Assembly (NCBI GenBank): GCA_050187415.1
Contig: JBFWXN010000003.1
Location: 1 to 64,000, forward strand
DNA length: 64,000 bases
Direction of reading: 5' to 3'
Origin: Ga0077555 sp050187415
GTDB lineage: Bacteria > Pseudomonadota > Alphaproteobacteria > Rhizobiales > Hyphomicrobiaceae
Within the stretch, counting starts at the first letter, position 1. Each line of letters begins with the position of its first letter. Positions 43,101 through 51,261 of this stretch are shown here, piece by piece. A program made the position numbers and the translations under genes. Under the pieces are notes generated by a model. The model was not told the DNA's origin. It saw only the letters and a list, made by a program, of their open reading frames with translations, and searched no databases.

Positions 43101-44258
43101 TCAGGCGGCGGATTTGCGGTAATAGCGGTGCGGCGCGAATGGCATCGTCGCCACCTCTGCCGGCAATGGCTTGCCGCGCACGACAAGCTGCAGCTTGGTC
43201 CCTGGTGCGGCATGCGCGGCCGCTACGTAGCCCATGGCAATGGGTCCGTTGACGCTCGGCCCGAACCCGCCCGACGTCACTGTGCCGATCGGTGTACCGT
43301 CGGTCGCCAGGATTTGCGTGCCTTCGCGGGCCGGCGCCCGGCCCTCCGGCTTGATGCCGACGCGCTTGCGTGACGGGCCATCGACGAGCTCGCCCTGGAT
43401 GCGCGAGGCGCCCGGGAATCCGGCTTCCGTGCGACGGCGCTTCTGAATGGACCACTGCAGCCCGGCTTCGATCGGTGACGTCGTCGTGTCGATGTCGTGT
43501 CCGTAGAGGCAGAGCCCGGCTTCGAGCCGCAGCGAATCGCGCGCACCGAGGCCGATCGGGTGCACCTCGTTTTCGCCCGCAAGTCTTTGCCACACCGTCG
43601 CCGCGACCGTGTTCGGCACCGCGATCTCGAAGCCGTCCTCGCCCGTATAGCCGGATCGCGTGATGAACGCAGTCTGGCCCTCGAGTGGCGCGAAAGTGCC
43701 CGTCATGAAGGCGAGTTGCTCGATCCCCGGCACGAAGCGCGAGAGAACCTCGGCCGCGGCAGGACCCTGCAACGCAAGCAGCGCGCGCTCGTCGGCGACG
43801 AACAGCTTCACGCCGTCAGGCAGATGCGCACGAATATGCGCGTAGTCCGCGTCTTTGCAGGCCGCATTGACCACCAGCACGAGATTGCCGTTTCCGACCG
43901 GCTCTGGCGACCGTGTCACCATCAGATCGTCGAGGATGCCGCCGTCTTCGGCCAGCAGCTGCGAGTATCGCTGCTGACCCGCCTTCAGGCTGACGATGTC
44001 GGCCGGAACCAGCGCTTCGAGCGCTCGCGCCGTCGTCTCGTGGTCGGGGCCTTGCAGGAAGCAGATGCCCATGTGTGCGACATCGAATAGTCCCGCCTTC
44101 TCGCGCGTCCAGAGGTGCTCCTTCAGCACGCCGAGAGGATACTGCACGGGCATCTCGTAGCCCGCGAACGGCACCATCTTGGCGCCGGCAGCAACATGCT
44201 GATCGTAAAGCGGAGTGCGCCTGATCGGCGTCGGCGCGGAAGCCTCTGGCCCTGCCAT
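43101..44258 (-). CDS. gcvT: Aminomethyltransferase (T protein)
   Basis: Transfers the methylene of aminomethyl-GcvH to tetrahydrofolate and releases ammonia. The 385-residue product starts MAGPEASAPTPIRRTPLYDQH and has AGLFDVAHMG with the catalytic Asp after it, RSGYTGEDGFEIAVP and the LGARDSLRLEAGLCLYGHD stretch. Its leader carries a tandem glycine riboswitch ending 59 bases before the ATG; the ribosome site (GAG) is weak, which suits riboswitch control. Confidence 0.96.
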   Translation of the reverse strand: MAGPEASAPTPIRRTPLYDQHVAAGAKMVPFAGYEMPVQYPLGVLKEHLWTREKAGLFDVAHMGICFLQGPDHETTARALEALVPADIVSLKAGQQRYSQLLAEDGGILDDLMVTRSPEPVGNGNLVLVVNAACKDADYAHIRAHLPDGVKLFVADERALLALQGPAAAEVLSRFVPGIEQLAFMTGTFAPLEGQTAFITRSGYTGEDGFEIAVPNTVAATVWQRLAGENEVHPIGLGARDSLRLEAGLCLYGHDIDTTTSPIEAGLQWSIQKRRRTEAGFPGASRIQGELVDGPSRKRVGIKPEGRAPAREGTQILATDGTPIGTVTSGGFGPSVNGPIAMGYVAAAHAAPGTKLQLVVRGKPLPAEVATMPFAPHRYYRKSAA

Positions 44259-44317
44259 GTTCGCGTCTCGTGACAGCTCCACGATCGCATGCCTGATTGC
44301 ACGCGAGCGGAAGCCCC

Positions 44318-44547
44318 CTCTGTCACGGAACCTGAGAGATTTGAGCCGGTAGCTACGGGTCCGTCGCGTCGCGGCGGAGCTGCAACAACCGACCTTACCC
44401 CTTCGGTGAGCGGCGAAAGGTGGGTGCCGCTTCTTTCCAGAGTGCCAACGACCGGCGGTCCTTTTGCCTGAGAGTTTCCGGGGCGGTTGCTCCTTCGGCG
44501 CCGGGCGGGGCGGGTGTCCCCTTTGCCGCCCGGTCTCTTCCGCCGGC
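44318..44547 (-). promoter_or_regulatory. Tandem glycine riboswitch
   Basis: Two glycine aptamers in series upstream of gcvT. The first (44547 down to 44451) begins GCCGGCGGAAGAGACC, closes with CCGCCGGT, and contains GCCGAAGGAGCAACC and CTCTCAGGCAAAAGGACC. The second (44442 down to 44318) begins CTCTGGAAAGAAGC, closes with CAGAG, and has ACCGAAGGGGTAAGGTC and CTCTCAGGTTCCGTG. An 8-base linker joins them. These are the known conserved cores. Glycine binding should switch gcv expression on. Confidence 0.93.
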
Positions 44548-44566
44548 CTGTTTCGGCCGTAGCCAC

Positions 44567-44594
44567 AGGATATGCGGAGCGGCGTCGAAGTCAA
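44567..44594 (-). promoter_or_regulatory. Promoter of the gcv operon
   Basis: TTGACT, a 16-base spacer and TATCCT on the minus strand, placed so that transcription starts a few bases before the first aptamer helix. The fit to the riboswitch start supports it. Confidence 0.7.
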
Positions 44595-44653
44595 TCAGAC
44601 CGTATGCCGAGCGTGTGTGTAACGACGCCTGCAAAGGCGGCACCCCGGCAGGC

Positions 44654-46303
44654 TTAGTCGTCCTGTTGTCGCCCGCGCTTGGCCTTGGCGACCGGCGAGG
44701 CGGCCGCATGCAGAACGTCGGACCCGGCCTCCCCCAGCCAGGTCACCCGGTAGAGGTCGAACCGCCGGTCGAGGAAGTTCCGAACGCTTCCCTCCCGGCG
44801 CGAGACGGCGAGGTCTGTGAGATTGAGATCGGCGATAGCGATGGTCTCGGTGTTGGCCGCTGTGTCAGCCGCCACTCCGTCACGCGCAAAGGGAATGTCG
44901 CACGGCGTCAGAATGGCACTTTCGGCGTAGTGAACGTCCATGTTCTCGACATTGGGCAGGTTACCGCAAACGCCCGCCATCACCACGTACATCTGGTTCT
45001 CGATCGCACGAGCGTGGCAGCAATAGCGGACCCGCAGAAAGCCTCGCCGGTCGTCGGTGCAGAATGGCACGAAGAGCAGCATCGCGCCCTGGTCGGCCAG
45101 ATAGCGGGCAAGTTCGGGGAACTCCGCGTCGTAGCAAACCAGAACCCCGATCGGGCCGCAGTCGGTGTCGATGACGTTGACTGCGTCGCCACCCTTGATG
45201 TTCCACCAATAGGCCTCGCTCGGTGTCGGATGGATTTTATCCTGCCCATAGACGGCGCCATCGCGCAAGAAGACGTAGGCAACGTTGCGAATACTGCCGT
45301 CGTCGCGCCGCGTCGGTTGCGTCCCGCCGATGATGTTGATGTTATGCTCGACGGCAAGGTCGCGCATGAATCCGATAAACCAGTCGGTATAGCTTGTGAT
45401 GCGCTGAATGCCGTCCATCGGCGGCAGCGGCTTCTCCTCGAGCGACAGGAGTTGCAATGTGAAGAGCTCCGGCAGCACCACGAAATCGCATTTGTAGTCG
45501 GCTGCGACGTCGATGAAATACGCGACCTGTCGTTTGAAGTCGTCCCGGTCGGTGATGCCGCGCATCTGATACTGCACGGCGGCAACCCGCACCTTGCTCG
45601 GTCGCTCGAGCGTCGACGCAGCCTTGTTGCCGCCTTCGACGTACTCGGGATTGCGCCACACCATAAGGCTGGCGTCGCCGCGAGACTCGCGGTCGGACAG
45701 ATCATAGGCCTTGAGCACGCCGTGCGCCTCGAAGCCTTGGGCGAAGTGGAAGTTGATCACGGGATCGGTCAGCTTCCGGTCCTTGATCATCTCGAGATAG
45801 ACTTCAGGCGAACTCACCTTGCTGCGCCGCCGTGACAGGCCGGGCATCCGCCCGCCGAACACGATGCCCTTCAGCTTGAGCCGCTTCGCGAGCGCCTTGC
45901 GCGCATTGTAGAGCCGCTGACCGATCCTCAGCCGTCGATGGCCGGGGTCGACCGAAACGTCCATGCCGTAGAGCCAGTCCCCTTTCGGATCATGCCGCGC
46001 CGCAAAGCCACCACCCGTGATGCCTGACCACGTGTGTTGTCCAAGGGCGCTCGCCTCGTCGATGGTGAACGTCGCGCAATAGCCGACAACCTTCCCCTCG
46101 TACTCGGCAACAAACTGGCCATCCGGAAAATTGTTGAGCTGGCCGCGCACCATCTGCGCCGTGAGCGCCGGTTGCGGATGATAGATCCTCCGGCTGAGCG
46201 CTGCGATCGCATTGATGTCGCGCGGCTCGGCGCGACGCACGATCAGTCGCGCGCGCCTCAATTTTCCGCCGTCGACCGGCTCGGTGTCGTGTTGTTTTTG
46301 CAT
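44654..46303 (-). CDS. Bifunctional GNAT acetyltransferase / carbon-nitrogen hydrolase
   Basis: A 549-residue fusion. The first 210 residues form a GNAT domain (LIVRRAEPRDINAIAALSRRIY, VSVDPGHRRLRIGQRLYNARKALAKRL). The rest is a nitrilase-superfamily domain with the Glu in VLPELFTLQ, the Lys in QDKIHPTPSE and the Cys in VLVCYDAEFPELARYL. Such fusions are known but their substrates are not. It begins MQKQHDTEPVDGG; a GTG nine codons upstream has its ribosome site too close. It lies 33 bases after gntK on the same strand. Confidence 0.9.
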   Translation of the reverse strand: MQKQHDTEPVDGGKLRRARLIVRRAEPRDINAIAALSRRIYHPQPALTAQMVRGQLNNFPDGQFVAEYEGKVVGYCATFTIDEASALGQHTWSGITGGGFAARHDPKGDWLYGMDVSVDPGHRRLRIGQRLYNARKALAKRLKLKGIVFGGRMPGLSRRRSKVSSPEVYLEMIKDRKLTDPVINFHFAQGFEAHGVLKAYDLSDRESRGDASLMVWRNPEYVEGGNKAASTLERPSKVRVAAVQYQMRGITDRDDFKRQVAYFIDVAADYKCDFVVLPELFTLQLLSLEEKPLPPMDGIQRITSYTDWFIGFMRDLAVEHNINIIGGTQPTRRDDGSIRNVAYVFLRDGAVYGQDKIHPTPSEAYWWNIKGGDAVNVIDTDCGPIGVLVCYDAEFPELARYLADQGAMLLFVPFCTDDRRGFLRVRYCCHARAIENQMYVVMAGVCGNLPNVENMDVHYAESAILTPCDIPFARDGVAADTAANTETIAIADLNLTDLAVSRREGSVRNFLDRRFDLYRVTWLGEAGSDVLHAAASPVAKAKRGRQQDD

Positions 46304-46336
46304 GACGACCACTATCGCACGGGCCGCCACGGCCTG

Positions 46337-46915
46337 TCACACGGAGCTGACGAGACGTTTCGGCTCCAGCCCGGCAAGGGCCGTGATGCGCTCCGCCACC
46401 CGCTTCGGCGGCAAGCGTATCGAAACGACCACGGCATGCTCGTCGGGGGTAGGCTCTTCCAGGGTGCTGAACTGACTGGCGAGCAGCGAGGCCGGCATGA
46501 AATGGTCACGGCGCCGGGACATCCGGTCGGCGATCATGGCGCGGCTGCCCTTGAGATAGACGAGCCCCACATCCGGCCTGTCCCCGATTATGGCGTCGCG
46601 GTAGGCGCGCTTCAGCGCAGAGCAGCTTACGATCCCGGTTTCGCCACGGTCGCGGCGCTCGTCGATCCAGGCGGCGATCGCGGCGAGCCAGGGAGCGCGA
46701 TCCCGATCGTCGAGCGCTTTGCCGCTCGCCATCTTCTCGACGTTCGCCGGCGGGTGAAACTCGTCGCCGTCGCGGAATGGCCAGTCGAGCATGTTGGCGA
46801 GCCGCCTGCCCGTCGTGGTCTTGCCCGAACCGGAAACCCCCATGAGGACGAGAATGCGCGGAGGACTTCGTCGGCACCGGTCGTGCGCATGCCGGTTCGA
46901 AGGGCTGGCGTACAT
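46337..46915 (-). CDS. gntK: Gluconokinase
   Basis: Phosphorylates gluconate to 6-phosphogluconate. The 192-residue product starts with a basic lead and then RILVLMGVSGSGKTTTGRRLA (P-loop), and has GDEFHPPANVEKMASGKALDD and CSALKRAYRD, diagnostic for GntK. It follows gnd by 14 bases, so the kinase and the dehydrogenase that uses its product are made together. Confidence 0.94.
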   Translation of the reverse strand: MYASPSNRHAHDRCRRSPPRILVLMGVSGSGKTTTGRRLANMLDWPFRDGDEFHPPANVEKMASGKALDDRDRAPWLAAIAAWIDERRDRGETGIVSCSALKRAYRDAIIGDRPDVGLVYLKGSRAMIADRMSRRRDHFMPASLLASQFSTLEEPTPDEHAVVVSIRLPPKRVAERITALAGLEPKRLVSSV

Positions 46916-46929
46916 CGTAGATCCGCGCC

Positions 46930-47916
46930 TCAGTTTTTGGGGGCCGGGGGCTCGAGATGGCCGCCGAAGCCCTTTCGCATGGCGGAGAGGACTTTCTCGG
47001 CGAACGTATGATCTTGCCGCGAGCGGAAACGCGCATAGAGCGCTGCCGTCAGCACCTCCGCCGGCACGGCTTCCTCGATCGCCGCCTGCACTGTCCAGCG
47101 GCCTTCTCCGGAATCTTCCACGTGACCGGAATATCCCGCGAGGGCCGGATCCTTGGCCAGCGCGGCTGATGTCAGATCGAGAAGCCATGACGTGATTACG
47201 CTACCTCGGCGCCAAACCTCAGCCACGTCTGCAACGTCGATTTCCAGCCGGAGTTCCGGAGGCAGGGCAGCCGAGTCCGCGTTCTTGAGAATATCGAGCC
47301 CCTCGGCGAGCGCCTGCATCATGCCGTACTCGATGCCGTTGTGCACCATCTTGACGAAATGCCCGGAGCCGCTCGCGCCGGCGTAGAGATAGCCTTGGGC
47401 CACGCGGGGGTCGCGTTCTTCGCGGTCCGCGGTTTCCGAGATCGAGCCGCGCCCGGGTGCGAGCGCCGCAAAGATCGGATCGAGCCGTTCGAAGGCCGCC
47501 CGCTCGCCGCCGACCATCAGGCAATAGCCCCTCTCGAGACCCCATACGCCGCCGGACGTACCAACGTCCAGATAGCTGATGCCTTTCGCATGCAGCGATC
47601 GGGCCCGCCGGATATCGTCCTTCCAGAAGGTGTTGCCGCCATCGATGATGGTGTCGCCGTGCTGCAAGAGGTCGCCGAGGTCTCCGATGGCGGCCTCCGT
47701 CGGCTCGCCCGCCGGAAGCATCACCCAAAGGGCTCGGGGAGGCGCCAGAGCCGCAACCAGCGATGTCAGGCTATCGGCGCCGCGCGCCCCTTCGCCTTCG
47801 AGCACTCCGATCGGCGATGGATTGCGATCGAACACGACCGCCTCGTGCCCGCTGCGCATCACGCGACGCGCAATGTTGGAACCCATTCGGCCCAACCCAA
47901 TGATGCCGATCTGCAT
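46930..47916 (-). CDS. gnd: 6-phosphogluconate dehydrogenase (decarboxylating), short GndA-like form
   Basis: Oxidises 6-phosphogluconate to ribulose 5-phosphate. The 328-residue length marks the short, usually NAD-dependent form rather than the 470-residue enzyme. Motifs: IGIIGLGRMGSNIARR, VGTSGGVWGLERGY and GASGSGHFVKMVHNGIEYGMMQ. GGAGG lies 8 bases before the ATG. It heads a unit with gntK and the GNAT-nitrilase gene. Confidence 0.93.
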   Translation of the reverse strand: MQIGIIGLGRMGSNIARRVMRSGHEAVVFDRNPSPIGVLEGEGARGADSLTSLVAALAPPRALWVMLPAGEPTEAAIGDLGDLLQHGDTIIDGGNTFWKDDIRRARSLHAKGISYLDVGTSGGVWGLERGYCLMVGGERAAFERLDPIFAALAPGRGSISETADREERDPRVAQGYLYAGASGSGHFVKMVHNGIEYGMMQALAEGLDILKNADSAALPPELRLEIDVADVAEVWRRGSVITSWLLDLTSAALAKDPALAGYSGHVEDSGEGRWTVQAAIEEAVPAEVLTAALYARFRSRQDHTFAEKVLSAMRKGFGGHLEPPAPKN

Positions 47917-48016
47917 CGCGCACCTCCACCGGTCCTGGCCGCAATGGGATGGTTCACCGACGCTGCCCCATCCGACCGGGCCTATTCCCGAACGACTGCC
48001 GCTGGCAATGCCGGGT

Positions 48017-48745
48017 TCAACTCGCGATGTACTGTCCGCCGTTGGCATCGAGGCAGGCGCCGGTGATGAAGCCGGCATCGTCCGCCGCCAGGAACACGAT
48101 GCATCGCGCGATTTCTTCGGGCGTGCCGAGACGCCCCACCGGGATGAACGGCAGAATCTTCGTCTCGAGCACGTCCTTCGGCACCGCCGCAACCATCTCC
48201 GTGCTGATGTAGCCGGGAGCGACCACGTTGCACGTGATGTTCTTGGCCGCCCCCTCGAGCGCGACCGCCTTGGTGAAGCCGAGCAGGCCCGCCTTGGCCG
48301 CAGCGTAGTTTGCCTGTCCGAACTGTCCTTTACGGCCGTTGATCGACGAGATGTTGACGATCCGTCCAAAGTTTCGCGCCCGCATGCCCTCGATCACCAG
48401 CCGGGTCAGGTTGAAGGCGCTGTCGAGGTTCGTGCGGATGACGTCGGCCCAGTAGGCCTGCGTCATGCGGTGCAGCGGCGCATCGCGCGTGATACCTGCG
48501 TTGTTGACCAGCACATCGATGGGACCGAGATTGTGGGTGATCTGCGCGACGCCCGTCTCGCACGCCGCGTAGTCGCCCACGTCGAATTTGAAGACCGGGA
48601 TGCCGGTCGCTGCCGAGAAGCGCTGGGCGGCCGCGTCGTTGCCATGATAGGTCGCGCCGACGCGATAGCCTTTCCTGCTGAGTGCGATCGAGATCGCCTC
48701 TCCGATACCGCGAGTTCCTCCGGTGACGACAGCGACGCGGGCCAT
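48017..48745 (-). CDS. phaB: Acetoacetyl-CoA reductase
   Basis: NADPH-dependent reductase making (R)-3-hydroxybutyryl-CoA for polyhydroxybutyrate. The 242-residue SDR has TGGTRGIGEAI, NNAGITRDA, the Ser-Tyr-Lys triad in NISSINGRKGQFGQANYAAAKAG and the PhaB-type C-terminus FLAADDAGFITGACLDANGGQYIAS. GGGAGGAA precedes the ATG. It follows phaA by 179 bases. Confidence 0.95.
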   Translation of the reverse strand: MARVAVVTGGTRGIGEAISIALSRKGYRVGATYHGNDAAAQRFSAATGIPVFKFDVGDYAACETGVAQITHNLGPIDVLVNNAGITRDAPLHRMTQAYWADVIRTNLDSAFNLTRLVIEGMRARNFGRIVNISSINGRKGQFGQANYAAAKAGLLGFTKAVALEGAAKNITCNVVAPGYISTEMVAAVPKDVLETKILPFIPVGRLGTPEEIARCIVFLAADDAGFITGACLDANGGQYIAS

Positions 48746-48924
48746 GGGTTCCTCCCTACGCAATGTTTTTGATCTATGGGTCGTGTGAATTGAGAGTAGT
48801 GCCAAGAGGCGGGCGATGTCAGGCGCGGATGCACCAACCACGCCGGGGCGGCGGTCGCCGCTCCGGAGAATTTGATCTCAAGGTAAAGAGGATGACGCGC
48901 GGCCACCGCAGGCCGCGCCTGGAC

Positions 48925-50109
48925 TCAGTCGCGCTGGACACACATGGCGACGCCCATGCCGCCACCGATGCAAAGCGTGGCAAGGCCCTTCTTCGCGTCC
49001 CGTCGCTGCATCTCGTAGAGAAGTGTCGTGAGGACGCGCGCCCCCGAAGCGCCGATCGGATGTCCGATGGCGATGGCACCACCGTTGACGTTGACCTTCG
49101 ACGTATCCCAGCCGAGGCCCTTGTTGACGGCACAAGCCTGAGCGGCGAATGCCTCGTTCGCTTCGATGAGATCGAGATCGTTCACGGTCCAGCCGGCCTT
49201 TTCCAGCGCCTTCTTCGACGCGGGGATCGGGCCGGTGCCCATGATCGAAGGGTCGACGCCGACGCTGGCCCACGACACGATGCGCGCCAGGGGCTTGATG
49301 CCCCGCTTCGCGGCCTCGGCTTGCGTCATGAGGACGACGGCGGCGGCGCCGTCATTGATGCCGGAGGCATTCGCAGCGGTGACCGAGCCCGCCTTCGGGT
49401 CGAACGCGGGACGCAGTTTCGAGATGCCCTCGAGCGTCACGCCGTCCTTGATGTACTCGTCTTCGGAAACGACCACCTCGCCCTTCCGCGTCTTGATCGT
49501 GACCGGGGCGATCTCGTCCTTGAAGCGCCCGGCCTTTTTTGCGGCCTCGGCCTTATTCTGTGAGGCGACGGCGAACTTGTCCTGCTCGTCGCGCGTAATT
49601 TGGTACTGACGGGCCACGTTCTCGGCCGTCGTGCCCATATGGTAGCCGTTGAAGGCGTCCCAAAGGCCGTCCTTGATCATCGTGTCGATCATGGCCGTGT
49701 CGCCCATCTTGTGGGCTTCGCGCAGTTGCATCGCATGTGGCGCCCGGCTCATGCTCTCCTGGCCACCCGCGACCACGATCTTGGCGCCATCGAGAACCTG
49801 TTGCGCGCCGAGGGCCACCGCGCGCAGGCCCGAGCCACATAGCTGGTTCATGCCCCACGCGGGCGCGTCGACCGGAATGCCGGCGGCGATGGACGCCTGA
49901 CGCGCCGGGTTCTGGCCCGCAGCCGCCGTCAGGATCTGACCCATGATCACTTCCTGAACGTCGCCAACTTCGACGTTTGCTCGTTCGAGCGCCGCCTGAA
50001 TGGCAACCTTGCCGAGCTCGTGGGCGGGCAGGGCCGACAGGGTGCCGCCGAATGAGCCGACCGGCGTCCGGGCCGCGCTTGCGATGACGATCGTTGTCTC
50101 GGGGGTCAT
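48925..50109 (-). CDS. phaA: Acetyl-CoA C-acetyltransferase (beta-ketothiolase)
   Basis: Condenses two acetyl-CoA to acetoacetyl-CoA. The 394-residue product has the nucleophile NQLCGSGLRAV, NGGAIAIGHPIGASGAR and the second Cys in LCIGGGMGVAMCV. AAGGAG precedes the ATG. With phaB and the divergent phaR it forms a polyhydroxybutyrate locus; the synthase phaC is not in the window. Confidence 0.96.
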   Translation of the reverse strand: MTPETTIVIASAARTPVGSFGGTLSALPAHELGKVAIQAALERANVEVGDVQEVIMGQILTAAAGQNPARQASIAAGIPVDAPAWGMNQLCGSGLRAVALGAQQVLDGAKIVVAGGQESMSRAPHAMQLREAHKMGDTAMIDTMIKDGLWDAFNGYHMGTTAENVARQYQITRDEQDKFAVASQNKAEAAKKAGRFKDEIAPVTIKTRKGEVVVSEDEYIKDGVTLEGISKLRPAFDPKAGSVTAANASGINDGAAAVVLMTQAEAAKRGIKPLARIVSWASVGVDPSIMGTGPIPASKKALEKAGWTVNDLDLIEANEAFAAQACAVNKGLGWDTSKVNVNGGAIAIGHPIGASGARVLTTLLYEMQRRDAKKGLATLCIGGGMGVAMCVQRD

Positions 50110-50442
50110 TGAGATGGCTCCTTCATGGTCGTGACGGGGCGCGCCCTGGAACACTGCGTGAGGAACTTGGCTTCCGCTTCCGCGGTGGCGGGCCGTCGCG
50201 ATCTCGGCGCGCGCAGGTGGAGGCGATCCTTCCGCCTATCGATAGTGTGTTCCTTGATCGGCCGCAATCGGCGCTGAGGCCAAAAGGCCCTTTTCATCGC
50301 AATGACGGACCACGCCATCGCCCCTGGGAGGCCGCCGCTTTCGCTATTGCGACACGCATGGACGCCGCCGTGACGATTGCTTTCCCCTATGCCGTCCATG
50401 TGGTATTGTTTCGCAGGTGCAGTAATTGGCGCGGTTGTGGAC
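50110..50442. other. Divergent regulatory region between phaA and phaR
   Basis: No credible coding frame in these 333 bases; the two short frames seen lack codon structure. It should hold both promoters and probably PhaR sites, but I cannot mark a PhaR operator with certainty. Confidence 0.4.
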
Positions 50443-51120
50443 ATGCTGAAGAAGGCTGAATCTGCCGGGGACAAGAAAGAGCCCGTCGTCGTCAAGAAGT
50501 ACGCAAACCGCCGTCTCTACAACACCGAGACGAGCACCTACGTCACGCTCGACGACTTGGCCACCATGGTGCGCGCCGAACGCGATTTCGTGGTGTTCGA
50601 TGCCAAGTCCGGCGAGGATCTCACCCACTCCGTGCTCACCCAGATCATCGTTGACCAGGAGAGCCGCGCGGGCACCCAGACCCTGCTTCCGGTGCCGTTT
50701 CTGCGCCAGTTGATCCGCTTCTATGGCGACACCATGGAGCGCATGGTCCCGAGCTACCTTCAGGTCAGCTTGGAGACGCTGGCCAAGGAGCAGGAGCGCT
50801 TCCGTAAGCAATTCACGACGGCATTCACGCCGCAAGGCGCCTTCGAGGCTTATCAGGAGCAGGCGCGAAAAAACCTTGCCATGTTCGAGCAGGCAATCGG
50901 CATGTTCGCTCCGTTCTCGGGCGGCAAGGGCGCGCCGATCGATCCGATCCAGGCGGCTGCGGAGGCCGCATCGCGCAGCGAGACCCCGAAGTCGAACCCG
51001 ACAACCGCTTCGAACCCCACTGACGCACCGTCAAAGCAGGCGCCGCCGAACGAGCTCGACGACCTGAAGACCCAGCTCGCCGCGATGCAGGCCAAGCTCG
51101 AGAAGCTGTCGAAAAGCTGA
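50443..51120 (+). CDS. phaR: Polyhydroxyalkanoate synthesis repressor PhaR
   Basis: DNA- and granule-binding repressor that controls phasin and PHA genes. The 225-residue product has the PhaR DNA-binding domain (VVVKKYANRRLYNTETSTYVTLDDLATMV), the PHB-accumulation domain after it (DQESRAGTQTLLPVPFLRQLIRFYG) and a C-terminal coiled coil (LKTQLAAMQAKLEKLS). The start MLKKAESAG fits homologues; the ribosome site is weak. It is divergent from phaA and ends in a strong hairpin. Confidence 0.94.
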   Translation: MLKKAESAGDKKEPVVVKKYANRRLYNTETSTYVTLDDLATMVRAERDFVVFDAKSGEDLTHSVLTQIIVDQESRAGTQTLLPVPFLRQLIRFYGDTMERMVPSYLQVSLETLAKEQERFRKQFTTAFTPQGAFEAYQEQARKNLAMFEQAIGMFAPFSGGKGAPIDPIQAAAEAASRSETPKSNPTTASNPTDAPSKQAPPNELDDLKTQLAAMQAKLEKLSKS

Positions 51121-51195
51121 TCGATCACGACAAGTTCGGACGCGCGCCGGCACGTTGAGGGCAGGTGACCTGCGTCGCGGCGCCGGACGAAAGCA

Positions 51196-51229
51196 TCGGA
51201 GCCGGCGGATCAACGCCCGCCGGCTCCGA
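51196..51229. terminator. Strong bidirectional hairpin
   Basis: A 13-base-pair perfect stem whose core is CGGAGCCGGCGG and CCGCCGGCTCCG, with an 8-base loop, between phaR and the converging EF-G-like gene. No clear T-tract. The size suggests it serves both genes. Confidence 0.6.
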
Positions 51230-51261
51230 GCATTTGCAGCCCTGCTTCAGAGCCTCGTTTT

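Noticed and set aside
50110..50442. TGC-rich bits near 50345-50425 as PhaR operators
   Set aside because: They do not match a PhaR consensus closely enough to call by eye.
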